A stretch of 64,000 bases of DNA from Stieleria maiorica. Lineage in GTDB: Bacteria > Planctomycetota > Planctomycetia > Pirellulales > Pirellulaceae. The number at the start of each line of letters is the position of its first letter. Position 1 is the first letter of the stretch. Positions 33,001 to 39,537 of this stretch are shown piece after piece. Location: positions 7,163,641 through 7,227,640 of the forward strand of contig NZ_CP036264.1 of the NCBI RefSeq assembly GCF_008035925.1, read 5' to 3'. The notes under the pieces are model-generated. The model searched no databases, was not told the DNA's origin, and was given only the letters and a program-made list of their open reading frames with translations. The position numbers were made by a program, and so were the translations under genes.

Positions 33001-36000
33001 CCGCTGGTGTCACCGTCGTTGAGCGAGTCGAACGTTCCGCCGGTGCCGAACCGGTCGTCATCGCGACTGGTGAAGATGACCGGACGCCCCAGGACACCTT
33101 CGGCGATCAGGTCCGCGCCGAAACCGGTTTCGATTCGAACCCCTTCGCTTTTGACGACGATCGCCGGATCGATCGTCAGCCGGCCATCGGGCTGCGAAAT
33201 CAGTTGACTGGTGCTCAACGGGGGCACACCGGAAGTCGCAGCGGAGTCGGTGAAGTTGGGTGCAGTGCGATCGAGTTCGGCCACCAACCCGAACGCCGAA
33301 CCGCTGCCGATTTCACGGCGGTACAGTCGTCGCGAGATGTAGTTGGACGTCGCGGCGGGAATGTCCGACAAACGGACCGACCGACCGTTGCTGGCCAGAG
33401 TGACCTGGCGGGTCGGGGCGGACGGCAGACTTTCGTTGCCGAAGCGATCGACAAAGCTGACGACGTATTCATAGGTTCCGGAGGTCAATCCGGTGCGACC
33501 GACCGGAGTGGCAACCGATTGCAGGGTGGTCACGACCGGCGCGGTGGCTTGTTCTTGAAGCCGGGTCCCGGTCGGGTTGCCGTTGATCACCAGATCGTCG
33601 CCCAAGACGTGGACCAGTTCCGTGTCGTCGAATCGGGCCGAGACGAACAGGGGTTCCAGTTTTCCGCCGGGATCGGTGTCGATTCGAATCAGCACGCCGT
33701 TGACCGCGTTGTCGGTCACGTTGTTGCGGTACATGACCGGCCCGATCCGCGAATAATCGGGCGTGTACAGATCGCCGCGTTGGTAGAAAGGCGTGACGAA
33801 GTTCGTCTCTTCGAAACTGGACGGATCGGCCGAAATCGCCGCCGACCCAGCTTCGGTGATCGTGTTGTTGATCAACGTCGGTCGAGCCGAATTGAGTTGA
33901 ATCGGTGCGATCGCCGAAAGGCTGCCGTTGACGTTGACGACGCCACCGCCGAATCGCATGTCGGCACCGGTGACCGAGTTCAAAAAGATGCCCTCGCGTT
34001 CCAGTTCGGTGCGGCCTTCGGCCCGGTCGATGTCGTTGCGAAGATCCACACCGCCCCAGTCACCGGCCGCGGGATCGAGTTGCAACGGGCTGACTTCCAG
34101 TCCGACGCCGTCGTCGTTGTAGCTGGTGAAGAACACGGGCAAGTGGGGCACGCCCAACACTTGGATCGACGCTCCGGAGGCATCGGTGCCGCCTTCGTTG
34201 CTGCCCACGGCGATGCGGCTGGCCTGCATTTTGAAAATCGACCCGGCGTCGATCATCACGTTGACGCCCTTGGGGACAATCAGATCGCGACCGTCGTCCA
34301 GCGTTTCGCCCAACGACGCGATGCGGCCGATCTCATAGGCCAGGTTGTCTCCCGCGCCGGCGAAGTTGTTGCCGGCGTAACCGACTTCCTGGTCCGCACC
34401 GGCGTTGCCGACGATCCGGACGGTTTGCCCCTGGCCGGAACTGATTTGCCGCTGTTGGGCCAGTGTGATTGCGTCATCGATTTCGCGAAGCGGGCTGGCG
34501 CTGGTCCCCGATCCGCCGACTTGGGCGGCGGCATCGACATAGATCGTTCGCGATTCGTCGTGGGCGCGGAACCAGAAATTAAACGCGCCGCCAGCGACGC
34601 CATCGGCATCTCCGTCGATGGCCGAACCGGCCGCGTCGACGATCGTGACTTCTTCCGGGGTAAATTTCAGCCGCAGATCATAGGTGCCTTCGGTATCGCC
34701 GCCGCCACCGGTTCCGGCGACGGTCGGGTCCAGGTCTTCGTTCCCCTTGCTGGTGACCGCGATGAAGTATTTCCCTTCGTTGACGTCGTATTTCAGGAAC
34801 GAGTCGGTGCCGAAGGAATCATCGTTGGACGAGAGCAGCATGATCTCCGATCCGACGCGTTTGTACAACGACAACACGGTGTTCAGCTGGCTGCCCGCTT
34901 GAGAGCGTTCGGCGAGTGTTTCGGCATTGATCGTGCCACGCTGGCCCGCAGGCACATCGAATTCGTAAAAGTCGACGTCCCGGTTGTCAGGACGATACAG
35001 GTGTTGCAGGTGGACGATGTCGTGTTTGCCGGGGTAGACAAAGTCGGTCACCGTCCCGGGGAAATCCATGATGGTCCCCGAGTCGAGTTCGTAGTTGTGC
35101 CCCAAGCCGATCGCGTGGCCGAGTTCGTGCAGGGCGACTTCGAAAAACGAATCGATCGGGTTGGCGTCGCGGCCGAAACCGTTGTACCACGGTTTGGCGG
35201 CATCCATGATCACCGTGTCGCGATTGAAGGTGCTGAGCCTTCCGGGACTGTAAACGCCCAAGGTGCCTCCGCCACTGGAGGCTCCGACCGGCGAAAGATC
35301 ACCGACGACGACCTGCAATCCCTGGTCGACGGTTTCGATGAATTGGATCCCGGAATACTGGCTGTGCAGCGCGAACGCTTCGCGGATCCGCTGTTTCTGC
35401 TCGGGGTTGATGGTCGTGAACACTTCGCGCCCGTCGTCCAACACGCCATAGGCCCGCGTTTCGGCGAAGTTGTAAAACTTCACTTCGATCCCGGCACCGG
35501 TGTCGGGACTGAGGTTGGGCGGAAAGAAGTGGTGTTGTTCGCTGATATCACGGTCGCCCGGTTCGCCGATCGCGCCGGGGTAATCAAAGGGCGACCCCGT
35601 ACCACGAATCGAACTGGTGATCGAGAACGTGTACGGGTTGCCGGCACCCGGATCGGTCCCGAACAGTCCCAGATCGAAAGCCGAGCTGACGGTGTCACCG
35701 ACTTCCGGCGGAGTGGTGACGGTGGTGACGCGGCTGGAGACCTCCGAGGCGACACGGACCGGCGCGCTGCTGCCGACCTTGATCCGGAATGCGCCGCTGC
35801 CGGGCAGATCGGCCAGGTCGTCGCTGTCGTCGGCGACGTTGTCGAAATTGGTATCGAACGACAACACCACACGATTGACGCGGACTTGGACGTCGCTGAA
35901 ACCGGAGGGGCTGTTGGGATCGGCGACGCGTTGGGTTTCGAACTCTTGGACTTCGACGGTCGTCGGCAACACCGCGTGGTCGTCGCTGGGCGACGCGGTG

Positions 36001-37958
36001 TCCGCCGTGCGAATCAGCTGATAGAACTCAGGCCGCTTGAGCGTCAGCGTACCGGGATCGTTGGGGTCTTCGGATTTGAACAGATCGTTGTCGTCAAAAT
36101 AGACTTCGATCTTGTTGCGCTGTGGGCTGAGTTTTCCCTGAGCGTCACGCTTGACCGGCTGGGGCACGACCGAGAGCACGCGGGCGCCGAGTTCCAAGTC
36201 GAAATCGTAAGTGTCGCGGTCCGATCCGTTTTCGAACGGCACAAACGAAGATCCGTCGGCGGCGCGCAGCGGGCTGCCTTCGCTGACCGGGACGCCTTCG
36301 CCAAAGACTTCGATGCGATATTGGCCGTCGCGGAGCGGTTCGGCAAAGCGGGCGACGACGATGCTGGAGTTTTCGTCAAAGCCCAGGAATCCCGGCGTGA
36401 TCACCACGTCGTCGGGCGTTCCGCTGATTTCGTCGATCCCGGCATAGCTGATTCGGATGCCGTCGGCCAAGGTGCTGGGATTGACGGCCGAATCGCCGGT
36501 AAAGCGGAACTTCAATTCGGTCGGCGCGGTAAATTCGACGTTCAATTCGTCGCGGCTGAATAGGTCTCCCGCGTTGGGATTGACACTTTGAAGTCGCAGC
36601 CGACCGTCATCGGGCTGGAAGGTGAAGGTGCGGCCGACGCGGACGTCCATGTCGTACAACTGAGTGCCCCCGCCCGACTGGCTGGTGACCTCGATGTAGT
36701 ACACACCGGCTTGGTCGAGCGTAAAGTCCTGCAACGATTCATCGAACCCCTGCGGCGTCTGTTCGACGGCGATCAATTCGACGCCCGAGGCATCCAGGAC
36801 GCGGAAGCTGAGGTTGGCTTCGGCGCGACGATCGACCGGGACCACGGGGATTTGTCCGGTCTGGTCGCCGGCGTTGTAACGGCTGCCGGTGGGTTTCAAA
36901 TCGATCGACAGTTCCGTCGTCACCAGGGTTTCGAATCGATACAGATCGACGTCTTGTGTTTCGTCGATCGAACGCCCGGTCACCGATCTCAGCTCATTGC
37001 GGAGCTTGCCGAGGTCGGAGGCCTGGCCGAGCGTATCGTTTGATTCGGCGATGTCACCGTACAACGTGTGCGCGTTCCAGATGTCGTCTTCCTGCGGTCC
37101 ATAGAACGACAGGTTGACGAACGGTTCCATCAGCTTGGTGCCGTTGACCGGCAGCACGTGGGCGATACCCAGCCCGTGCCCGACCTCATGTGCCAAAACG
37201 TTCGTCAGCGCCGTGTTGGTTCCGCTGGGGCCATCGTTGTTCAGCAGATAGAAGTTGTCGCCGGTGTCGATGACCATGTCGCCGTCGAACCCGGCAACTC
37301 CGCCGCTGTCGGGATAGTAGTTGAACGCCAGAATACCGGAATCGCCGTCGATGAAGCGTCCGCCAATACGCATGTCGGCGCGGACGCCGACCACGCCGGC
37401 GGCAGCGGTACTCGCCGACGCCAGATCGGCACCGTCGTCGTTGGGTTCGTAAACGAAGTTCAGGCCGGTTTCGTCGGCCCACAGGTCGTAGATGTTCTCA
37501 AAGATCGGGAACCAGGGTTTATTGGCGATCACCGGTTCGGCCGATCCGCCGTAGATGCTGTCCATGAATGCGACGACATCGCTGCTGCCTTCATTCCCAC
37601 CGCCGGGGTTCGAAATCGTGGTCCCGTCGGGCACGATCCCCCAGGTCAGCGTCATCGGGTCGCCGAAATTGGTCGACGAATCCAACGCACTGGTCGTCCA
37701 GCGTGAACCGCGCAGGATCGGATCGGCCAACGCGTCGATGCCGTTGGGAGCCAATCGCGATTCCCATTGTTCGACCACGTCCTGGGGGGTGTCGGGGGCG
37801 AAGATCGCGTGGGCAATTTCAGCCGCCAGCAGCTCGCGTTTCTCCAGCGTTTCCAACTGGACGCCCCGTGATTTCAACCGGCTGCTGGACAGTTTTGGGC
37901 GTGACGGGTCGCGAAAGAGATTCGAACGGGAACGACGCGGGAAGGATCGATTGGCCAT
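18039..37958 (-). CDS. Giant secreted surface protein with two metzincin protease domains, beta-helix, Ig-like repeats and dockerin
   Basis: 6,639 residues, one uninterrupted frame. The leader (LETLEKRELLAAE) is the planctomycete surface motif. Two zinc sites of the HExxHxxGxxH type are intact: LAHEVGHGLGIAH near residue 256 with a later LMEP Met-turn, and LHELGHAIGLGH near 943 with GTIMDF. Each domain is followed by PPC-like beta sequence (DVDFYEFDVPAGQRG). Then comes a long beta-helix-like part (TIYVDAAAQVGGSG and NNTITEAG-type repeats), then about 13 Ig/cadherin-like repeats marked by NDAP/NDQP words and VDED-like turns. Near the C-terminus are two calcium loops (DVNANGEVTPLDALLVIN and DANGDLIISSSDALSVIN), a dockerin-type unit. 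Probably a cell-surface or extracellular protein, possibly self-processing. No sortase or autotransporter motif is seen. Confidence 0.93.
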   Translation of the reverse strand: MANRSFPRRSRSNLFRDPSRPKLSSSRLKSRGVQLETLEKRELLAAEIAHAIFAPDTPQDVVEQWESRLAPNGIDALADPILRGSRWTTSALDSSTNFGDPMTLTWGIVPDGTTISNPGGGNEGSSDVVAFMDSIYGGSAEPVIANKPWFPIFENIYDLWADETGLNFVYEPNDDGADLASASTAAAGVVGVRADMRIGGRFIDGDSGILAFNYYPDSGGVAGFDGDMVIDTGDNFYLLNNDGPSGTNTALTNVLAHEVGHGLGIAHVLPVNGTKLMEPFVNLSFYGPQEDDIWNAHTLYGDIAESNDTLGQASDLGKLRNELRSVTGRSIDETQDVDLYRFETLVTTELSIDLKPTGSRYNAGDQTGQIPVVPVDRRAEANLSFRVLDASGVELIAVEQTPQGFDESLQDFTLDQAGVYYIEVTSQSGGGTQLYDMDVRVGRTFTFQPDDGRLRLQSVNPNAGDLFSRDELNVEFTAPTELKFRFTGDSAVNPSTLADGIRISYAGIDEISGTPDDVVITPGFLGFDENSSIVVARFAEPLRDGQYRIEVFGEGVPVSEGSPLRAADGSSFVPFENGSDRDTYDFDLELGARVLSVVPQPVKRDAQGKLSPQRNKIEVYFDDNDLFKSEDPNDPGTLTLKRPEFYQLIRTADTASPSDDHAVLPTTVEVQEFETQRVADPNSPSGFSDVQVRVNRVVLSFDTNFDNVADDSDDLADLPGSGAFRIKVGSSAPVRVASEVSSRVTTVTTPPEVGDTVSSAFDLGLFGTDPGAGNPYTFSITSSIRGTGSPFDYPGAIGEPGDRDISEQHHFFPPNLSPDTGAGIEVKFYNFAETRAYGVLDDGREVFTTINPEQKQRIREAFALHSQYSGIQFIETVDQGLQVVVGDLSPVGASSGGGTLGVYSPGRLSTFNRDTVIMDAAKPWYNGFGRDANPIDSFFEVALHELGHAIGLGHNYELDSGTIMDFPGTVTDFVYPGKHDIVHLQHLYRPDNRDVDFYEFDVPAGQRGTINAETLAERSQAGSQLNTVLSLYKRVGSEIMLLSSNDDSFGTDSFLKYDVNEGKYFIAVTSKGNEDLDPTVAGTGGGGDTEGTYDLRLKFTPEEVTIVDAAGSAIDGDADGVAGGAFNFWFRAHDESRTIYVDAAAQVGGSGTSASPLREIDDAITLAQQRQISSGQGQTVRIVGNAGADQEVGYAGNNFAGAGDNLAYEIGRIASLGETLDDGRDLIVPKGVNVMIDAGSIFKMQASRIAVGSNEGGTDASGASIQVLGVPHLPVFFTSYNDDGVGLEVSPLQLDPAAGDWGGVDLRNDIDRAEGRTELEREGIFLNSVTGADMRFGGGVVNVNGSLSAIAPIQLNSARPTLINNTITEAGSAAISADPSSFEETNFVTPFYQRGDLYTPDYSRIGPVMYRNNVTDNAVNGVLIRIDTDPGGKLEPLFVSARFDDTELVHVLGDDLVINGNPTGTRLQEQATAPVVTTLQSVATPVGRTGLTSGTYEYVVSFVDRFGNESLPSAPTRQVTLASNGRSVRLSDIPAATSNYISRRLYRREIGSGSAFGLVAELDRTAPNFTDSAATSGVPPLSTSQLISQPDGRLTIDPAIVVKSEGVRIETGFGADLIAEGVLGRPVIFTSRDDDRFGTGGTFDSLNDGDTSGSAADWAGIYAGPTSRISLDHARIAYAGGTSTIEGTSSAFNTLQIYQAEARVAHTIFEENASGVGGTDPFRTGRMPNTPAIIFVNGAEPILVDNTFQGTVGNNVPVISVNLNDLNAKIIEDTGRQTGNVDRYSSDGGNHGPLVRGNTLEASGIAGMVVRGGLLATAGVWDDTDIVHVVDGNVTDSNQHTYGGLRLQSRFDESLVVKFMDQDTGLIATGKALDIQTRIGGTLHIIGQPDYPVVLTTLDDDTIGAGFDPSGAPLTDTGGDGPTTGSPGAWQGIQLLELSNDRNVETIKEAETLVSVGGDLNGDPSSAQVLGQLASGEHESNDVLRLGYSIHGSISTPSDLDVYSFRATAGTQIWLDIDRTADTLDSVIELIGDDGTVLAASDNSVTETGSVFFAGGIAEPMRQSLYSKLNSNGSYKDLYTLNPLDAGMRLRLPGNLGAEREYFLRVRSNQQTTGIYQLQIRLNEDDDFAGSTVRHAEIRYAETGIETRGLPFHSPLTGEGSHDGNTINLGNIAESDRGTISLSGNLSNPGDFDRYQFSLSRAFLNQSGNGANIAVTFDVDYADNLGRPNTSLFLYRVSGNNRTLVMSSFDSNVLSDQASPLEGTDLDDLGRGSAGHQDPFLGTVELEGGDYEVVVVNNARIPENLRFQFDQNPLAGGNPLARIEPVNSTIRISADRFGGPTPDVVTAANPKQVVFADESNEVAFTLGDVDLMVLRNDTNNQTQLESFNALSGDSNGLYHDGQVSLGEINARPSGQLLAYAGPQNGFETDANTAAAYFIDPATGGQTTLAGTGLATHEGALDNQGNPTVDVAITNGNTRNGDGMLVTAIADPAVGSTTADLFIVARRGNNTNAFTGVLVDGAGDAIALVPGVPANNWVYRVDQDTGAVINAGGPGQADRGGDARGTGAGTQKIEIGRIGTTVDTDDIVGTAFGRDGNLYAFSQSGEIIRVTAGELGNNPTPRNVNTIGTVYGTLGFGNLVSASPAPTSIAGYEDVIILVDNTGRLIAYDPVANATVEVLSRSRSAIASDIAGPRSLTFSQYDQNLWHVTTNRQNDAGHIGGGSLYFGNANGTPNAGTYNTGSNAHGQLESDAFDLSEYDQNDQPMLYFSYLLSTEDLEALNNVNSVARDSLRVFVSSEENRQWTMVATNNTAQAGTYNDPGLNPPPTQQYDEFDVAINGYRDENGKGYVARRLYDNVDTNGDNNLEWVQARIPLAPWAGQRDVRIRFDFNTAGETERFVTDLRAVEAHVIMDAPGDRAFTLRHDRDGVEQTFEFDLGTVIQAPSGAAINLGDQLFFDGLQYTFTTSATPGPREIRFAPTMSAADVANSIIAAIAFDGINATRDPSHDSRFSVSSFNFTASTFNLRTFMRVETPGVAFGNVPVPIAINASVTDVQLAMQTAIAEAFNQGTSVPADTTPYQLYRDSVRMHGFTTVNGGVLGVFQNEGTANGTSVHDAGVYPNGSELNNYANSQYGGDVASKRVPLVRGERADNNNFEGVYLDDIIIGFAERGEVVTDASTLADVQLVDNPFHEATTGTLGGFVDQVDSGEFQLNIRLSHEYAEPFLGGTQPPTLSFDTNDVLGESVSLQFGTVADPLSGGDIPDGTLIFIADERRQLVFEFDNNDFGSSNDVTPGNIPVTYESTFTATQIAAALVDAINDPNVQADFDVFATMSDGTINSDSGLRVFLEGPVAADLQGGANFAPTLPDLRVRIYGGEPDPVYIASPLTTLDDVPLGFDGGDSNSFRDQGQIILKNNVIVDSSNYGIDIDAGPRRADLPSPGASQAYTTNNPDDLVPGVVVLNSVLIDNANAGIRLGGDTVAISNAPNQFARIINNTIVGGQNGVLITEGASPTLINNAIANANGAAIQGNGAGAVEIFATLFLGNGNTVNPAGIGLGAFPVIAAAGDPVFVDIDGRDLYPEFLSLLIDNSVGAVNDRLELAALRTSLGLAESPIIAPVRDITGQPRAAAPNNNGGGTGNNIFIDIGAFDRSDLIGPFATLIDPLDNGSIDADVSESFVRVISGTLDRFEIQLLDERGVGLDDTSVAAEKLNLSQDGRLLIEGVDYIFGFSATNNTILLTPITGIWNPNSAYEITLNNRDRLVAAAPSGAGVVDGDQLPITDADGNTVTFEFDSGFVLSPTGNPIVDGDTLVYRAGNAVVQFEFNDTDLPVAPTHPATSVVINFSAADTPEQIAANIATAFKNVSFLNLDTARDLEGDRVYLGGQGGDILTVNSAGLALSGSAGVSAGAVAIPFLPSNTFAAETMAGTIIARIVASNLNINGFTPGGGLVYLEGVGRNPDSTPAFSGLPFTEVSAIDDKAGNSLEPNRNNRETQFTILMPGVRLDFGDAFITGSRTYPTTLAQNGARHTIGTELSPRLGSVTDSETDSALLDDAVVNINSVVGSGGLSGTLGGNVATITVIAPASGDTLRVDVGGAVRTYELVLATQSPQLDHVPVLFIPGEPDMNTAERLAKAVSEDLEAIDPLVEIEYERQTTSFTIASLDDEEGVLVGSVDAGGGPVDGLFLDVDGSVLGFLNPLSPGGTEAIVNTTGNGLLDAWVDFNGDGDFQDPGEKVLSNQAVLDGTNRITIHSISDPAILNGSDVATTWMRFRISNTGNSTTNGVVIGGEVEDYRVLISNAMLPTPIDDQAPNTPEDTAVEIVGADLLTNDLANGVSPLGIEIEQNVVNGTLVYNNDPQDPRWIYTPDRDFYGNETFTYRLTGTLVVDGQTLPVRSSTAATVTITVVPVNDQPQAADHNQFQVDEPVDAGATSLNLTSQDLLIGAVPKLPLTPLEAQNPGSALVPPWDESEQTLTVIQIAVIAADGSRQDVVPTGSDQFDLTDGTYSAAAHVPDGSGGTIAIGLVTAVVSAGEITDVRFAPTSNYNQDNPVVAAADDFTFIYTIADDAATTLPQGGQAVPLPTRQTAEATVSVQVIPQNDSPVANDDRIAQVAGVRLDEDAFAFRFSTSEILGNDTAGPPTVANPFFLGTDDEISGANIQYVELVTQFEPFVTVNLGNVNAGIAVHDNALGTGYVMYSPQNVYARFPFNPPPVLPAGQVSDQMIAVRYNGFTWQYSNDTTWVNFTPIPGDRLIAALDFDNNQITGLKYAGGSVAGIPQGYYTDNSTGELNFVADQFGGTFDAGEFTVTGSQFKLSTDPNFPLEFRPYESRLTDQGGSIDYDSTTGELVYTPAPDFYGIDTFTYVIRDVPVDPNQPHQTLYSVGTVSLEVYPVNDAPLAQNQLLTIEEDQAYTVTAAELLVGAVPHFASPAIGFPQDESGQSLSVVSLTVTDANNNTQIITSNGVYQTVHGTVRDLVFNGDGSINQFVYQPNQDFNVDNPLTGGARTLDQFQFTIQDSDQAVWPEGGTRTVTPQQSTATVSFFVTPQNDQPDTQADKISAEPGSDWANFYGGDPNQIPVPQEGSQNQIVVPLEFLLANDNLGPATAGDEINGVDPLNDTPFSPEFLLQISLPTMTTALGGSVQLVTSQQGKLQILYTPPEDAFGVDTFVYTATDRGIDEAGDGTRVVAPLSSNGTVSILVQPTNDAPVSHDRQLRGVEDTVRTFDAEDLLGMTGSQPTLPIAANPNRDPLYGENEQIPNLRVTAIIANGQEIRTSTAPGSPISLGHGTLDLTFAGGVFVSGVYTPTTPDNNELISIDRFQYIVADDGVVAIPDSGAFFGESSDRVATLPTVEGAPSNVTLPLTPVNDDPVFNELPVNILERDDTGSPSTVRWANQIMGGPATALDEQGQVVHFQLLSFNDPDGLFWKAPNLDRFSGSIDLFPDVDQFGQATFVVGVNDSQYLPGDPAFQNPQVIRTITVNLRPVNDAPRINPVAINVADTNPEAPTDDAYSVGPDATISYTLKENNVDNDGNPTPYVIQLTNPNYLPSQSSGDYQPPGLLDVFVAGPGNEISTAVPNAEGGSQTLSLVDVFGSNNIVSTDKNGTLEAVRDNQGNITSLLYRPAPDFNFNIGGLDTFRYSVTDDGVSFINGQLARDPRTIFGRVSFNIQPVNSRPVFDLPADPPEALEDAGVRNVIGFATGIRPGAVTATDETSQGTKFHVTPTTFDVSQMSSYFTQAPTITRDGTLTYRTAPDVFGTFEFEVHLCDNGLTDSLDPPCDIGTVGATDRGDVNRSDARTFTLSILPVNDAPVTGDGNPPPAIVLDEDTDIVLGFGASPGGYDLLGAYVGGPANEVVDTDFAGNPLRGQTVSLVQSQFPATTQLGVSLQPVMDAGNNVIGYRYEPPANYAGGDQLVYTITDDGQSVRIGAAKVPFEDPRTRRVTVPIVVNPINDPPVSNADDNLAGLNVSITEGDGLYVDNNWMLAVAVGPFDAVDEISSQQLLPPVLTVNSSELSFTIPPTVQLSGDKVSLRFEADENAFGLAEYVITLTDDGGTPGITGDDESTSYTFTIAIEGVNDPPTFDASDSISVMEDSPAYSQPWATNIDVGPRETTQSIDRFEVSIPAGLEDLFSVLPTVSTNGILSFTPAPDAAGRVVLSVVAVDSDGGRSAAHDLTITIQDINDAPDAVDDPITVDEDSIRILTVDDLISNDTDPDLNNRPPYDTEVLSVSMAADFMSAEGAHVTFNAATGVIVYDPTTSTTLDTLMPGQSMLDTFTYTLSDGEETDTAVVTLTVTGTNDAPRLGDDAFDVAPDQPTVLPILANDIDVDGTIDPSSIIITTQPTRGALEVDAVTGRVTYTPLQGFRGTDQFQYTVADLGGQQSEQATVNLRIGSAPVTQPIFTGTAINLPLTIAALDDVAGQPVPSTMTVVTPPTNGTAQLMSNGDIHYTPGANFTGKDTIVFTVADPAGFVSGETMIDITVVNSTLQNPVKFKDVNANGEVTPLDALLVINRLGVAGGSGSIPVMSSDRGPNFYDANGDLIISSSDALSVINELALQGNPVAGEGEAAATADAVTSLSDQIDAVPTADTIDAENGPLTAPLAVDKVVSSQVLTPVDAQLIDTITADDKDEDDEDTLRAIDEALAGLLD

Positions 37959-38505
37959 AAATCAGACTACGAAAGTGCGTATTTACCAACGAATCCGCGT
38001 GAAATCGTTGCCGCCAGTGATCCGACTGCCTCGATAGATTCACGCGAAAAAATGGGGGAATGAACTAGTTGCCGAGATAAGAAAAATGAAATCCGGCGAA
38101 CTTGGCACGAGCGAGATGGTGCCGTTGTCACCCATAAATTCCGAAATACCGGCAAATTTGATGGCACAGTCTAAATTCGGGGATTCCGATTAGCCACAAA
38201 CAATTGGCGAATCGCTCGAACTTTGTTCATGCACCCGTCGATCCCCGCTAGCGAACGGGTGCGGCGCTGGCTCCACCGGAAGATTGGGGTCGTCTCTTCG
38301 GGGGGCATCGAGTTCGAAATTCATCCACTCGGGCCGAGGTCGCGCGGTATCTGGCTTGGTTTCCAGGTTCCGCCAGTGAACGAGCCATTTACCCTAGCTC
38401 CGCCTGGGCCTTTCGATCACAAAATGAGCCGTCGGCGCTAGCCTCGGGCCTTACAAGTCTCAAAGGGCAATCCACGGCCCGCGGCTAGCGCCGTCGGCTC
38501 ATAAA
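37959..38505. other. Intergenic region upstream of the giant gene
   Basis: 547 bases between the giant gene (minus, starts 37958) and the methyltransferase gene (minus, ends 38506). It must carry the giant gene's promoter. A hairpin (GCACCCGT / ACGGGTGC, 38231-38262) and the palindromic repeat at 38425-38501 are present; a short open frame at 38223-38441 has no supporting signal and is not called. Confidence 0.6.
38425..38501. repeat. Palindromic REP-like element, family A copy 1
   Basis: 26-bp left arm (TGAGCCGTCGGCGCTAGCC onward to 38450) and 26-bp right arm (38476-38501) that are reverse complements except for two bases, around a 25-base spacer. A second copy with nearly the same arms lies at 41789-41866. 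It ends four bases before the methyltransferase stop codon. Confidence 0.9.
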
Positions 38506-39207
38506 TTAAATGGCATCGGGCTTGATCCAGTCGAGTGTCCAATGACGGTCGCTGGTCATGCGGATCGCCTCGGCCGGAATGTCGTGTCCGGCTGCGATGT
38601 CTGCAATTTCAGCGACGGTTAGAGCGGCGTGAAGCGATTGGCGGAGCAACTGGCGCGCGTAATCCGTCTCGCCCTCGGCATGCAGCGTGACCAATGCCTC
38701 AACCTCGGCCTCGGTCGCCGGTCGAACCAGGTCGCGCAGAAACAGGCGACCACCTGGGGCGAGCACACGAAACGCTTGGGCGACCACCCGCGCCGGTTCG
38801 GCCACGTGATGCAACATCGTGTTGGAGATCACGGTGTTGGCCGCGGCGTCCTGGAACCCTTCGAGCACCTTGCAATCGGCGTGTTCCAGATGGACCCGGC
38901 CGGTCACCGATCCCAATTCGATCTCGATCCGCGCCGCTTCCAGCATTTCGACCGAACTGTCGACGCCCACGACTTCGACGTCGCTCTGTTTTTGGCACAG
39001 CAAAATGGGAATCAGCGCCGTGCCACAGCCCAGGTCGATCACTCGTGGTCCGACAGTCCCACCGGCGATCAAGTCGTCGACAAACGCTGAATTCACACCC
39101 TGGTGGTCCATTTGTTGATACTCCTGGACCTCCGTGGCATCGTCCATCGGCTCCGGCTCGAGGGTGCGTGGCAAAACGGACGCGTGGGGCGGCTGGGGCG
39201 TGTTCAA
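38506..39207 (-). CDS. Class I SAM-dependent methyltransferase
   Basis: 233 residues with the Rossmann SAM site VIDLGCGTALIPIL, an acidic end of strand 2 (VVGVDSSVEMLEAA) and post motif NTVISNTMLHHVAEP, as in the ubiquinone/menaquinone methyltransferase-like group. The substrate is unknown. The called start is a TTG with GAAGAG seven bases upstream; an ATG at 39147 preceded by GGAG is an alternative. It is the only minus-strand gene beside the plus-strand polysaccharide cluster and may or may not belong to it. Confidence 0.85.
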   Translation of the reverse strand: MNTPQPPHASVLPRTLEPEPMDDATEVQEYQQMDHQGVNSAFVDDLIAGGTVGPRVIDLGCGTALIPILLCQKQSDVEVVGVDSSVEMLEAARIEIELGSVTGRVHLEHADCKVLEGFQDAAANTVISNTMLHHVAEPARVVAQAFRVLAPGGRLFLRDLVRPATEAEVEALVTLHAEGETDYARQLLRQSLHAALTVAEIADIAAGHDIPAEAIRMTSDRHWTLDWIKPDAI

Positions 39208-39537
39208 AGTGACACTCTTCTTGAAGCAACGGGGAAAGTGGTAGGTGTTCGTGTGCGCATTTCGCGTTGTCTAAGGTTACAGAACAAACCCAACCGTAAA
39301 AATCGGAGTAACAGTTACCACTTTCGCCGGTTGGTTTACTACAAATATGCTTGGCAGAAATCCGCCTAGACCGAATTGACCGGATAACTAGCCTATTGCT
39401 TGGTTCCAATTGAGAATTTGGATCAGGTGATTGACCGGAACGCAGGACATTGACCGAGGCGACGCAGGATGGCGAGCGCCGATGACCTAACTTGCAGAAT
39501 ACACGCGGTGCATGGATGGTGGCCGTGAAATACGAGT
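39208..39537. other. Intergenic divergent region before the polysaccharide cluster
   Basis: 330 bases between the divergent methyltransferase and sugar-transferase genes. AT content is higher than in the neighbours around 39285-39420, as expected of promoters. No RNA gene or repeat was recognised. Confidence 0.5.

Noticed and set aside
17979..37706. Very long plus-strand open frames (up to 1,374 codons) opposite the giant gene
   Set aside because: They are in a high-GC gene with strong third-position bias, lack family motifs and have Arg/Gly/Asp-rich composition. They are shadows of the minus-strand gene.
38223..38441. Short plus-strand frame in the intergenic region before the methyltransferase
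   Set aside because: No Shine-Dalgarno or family similarity, and it overlaps a palindrome and a hairpin.
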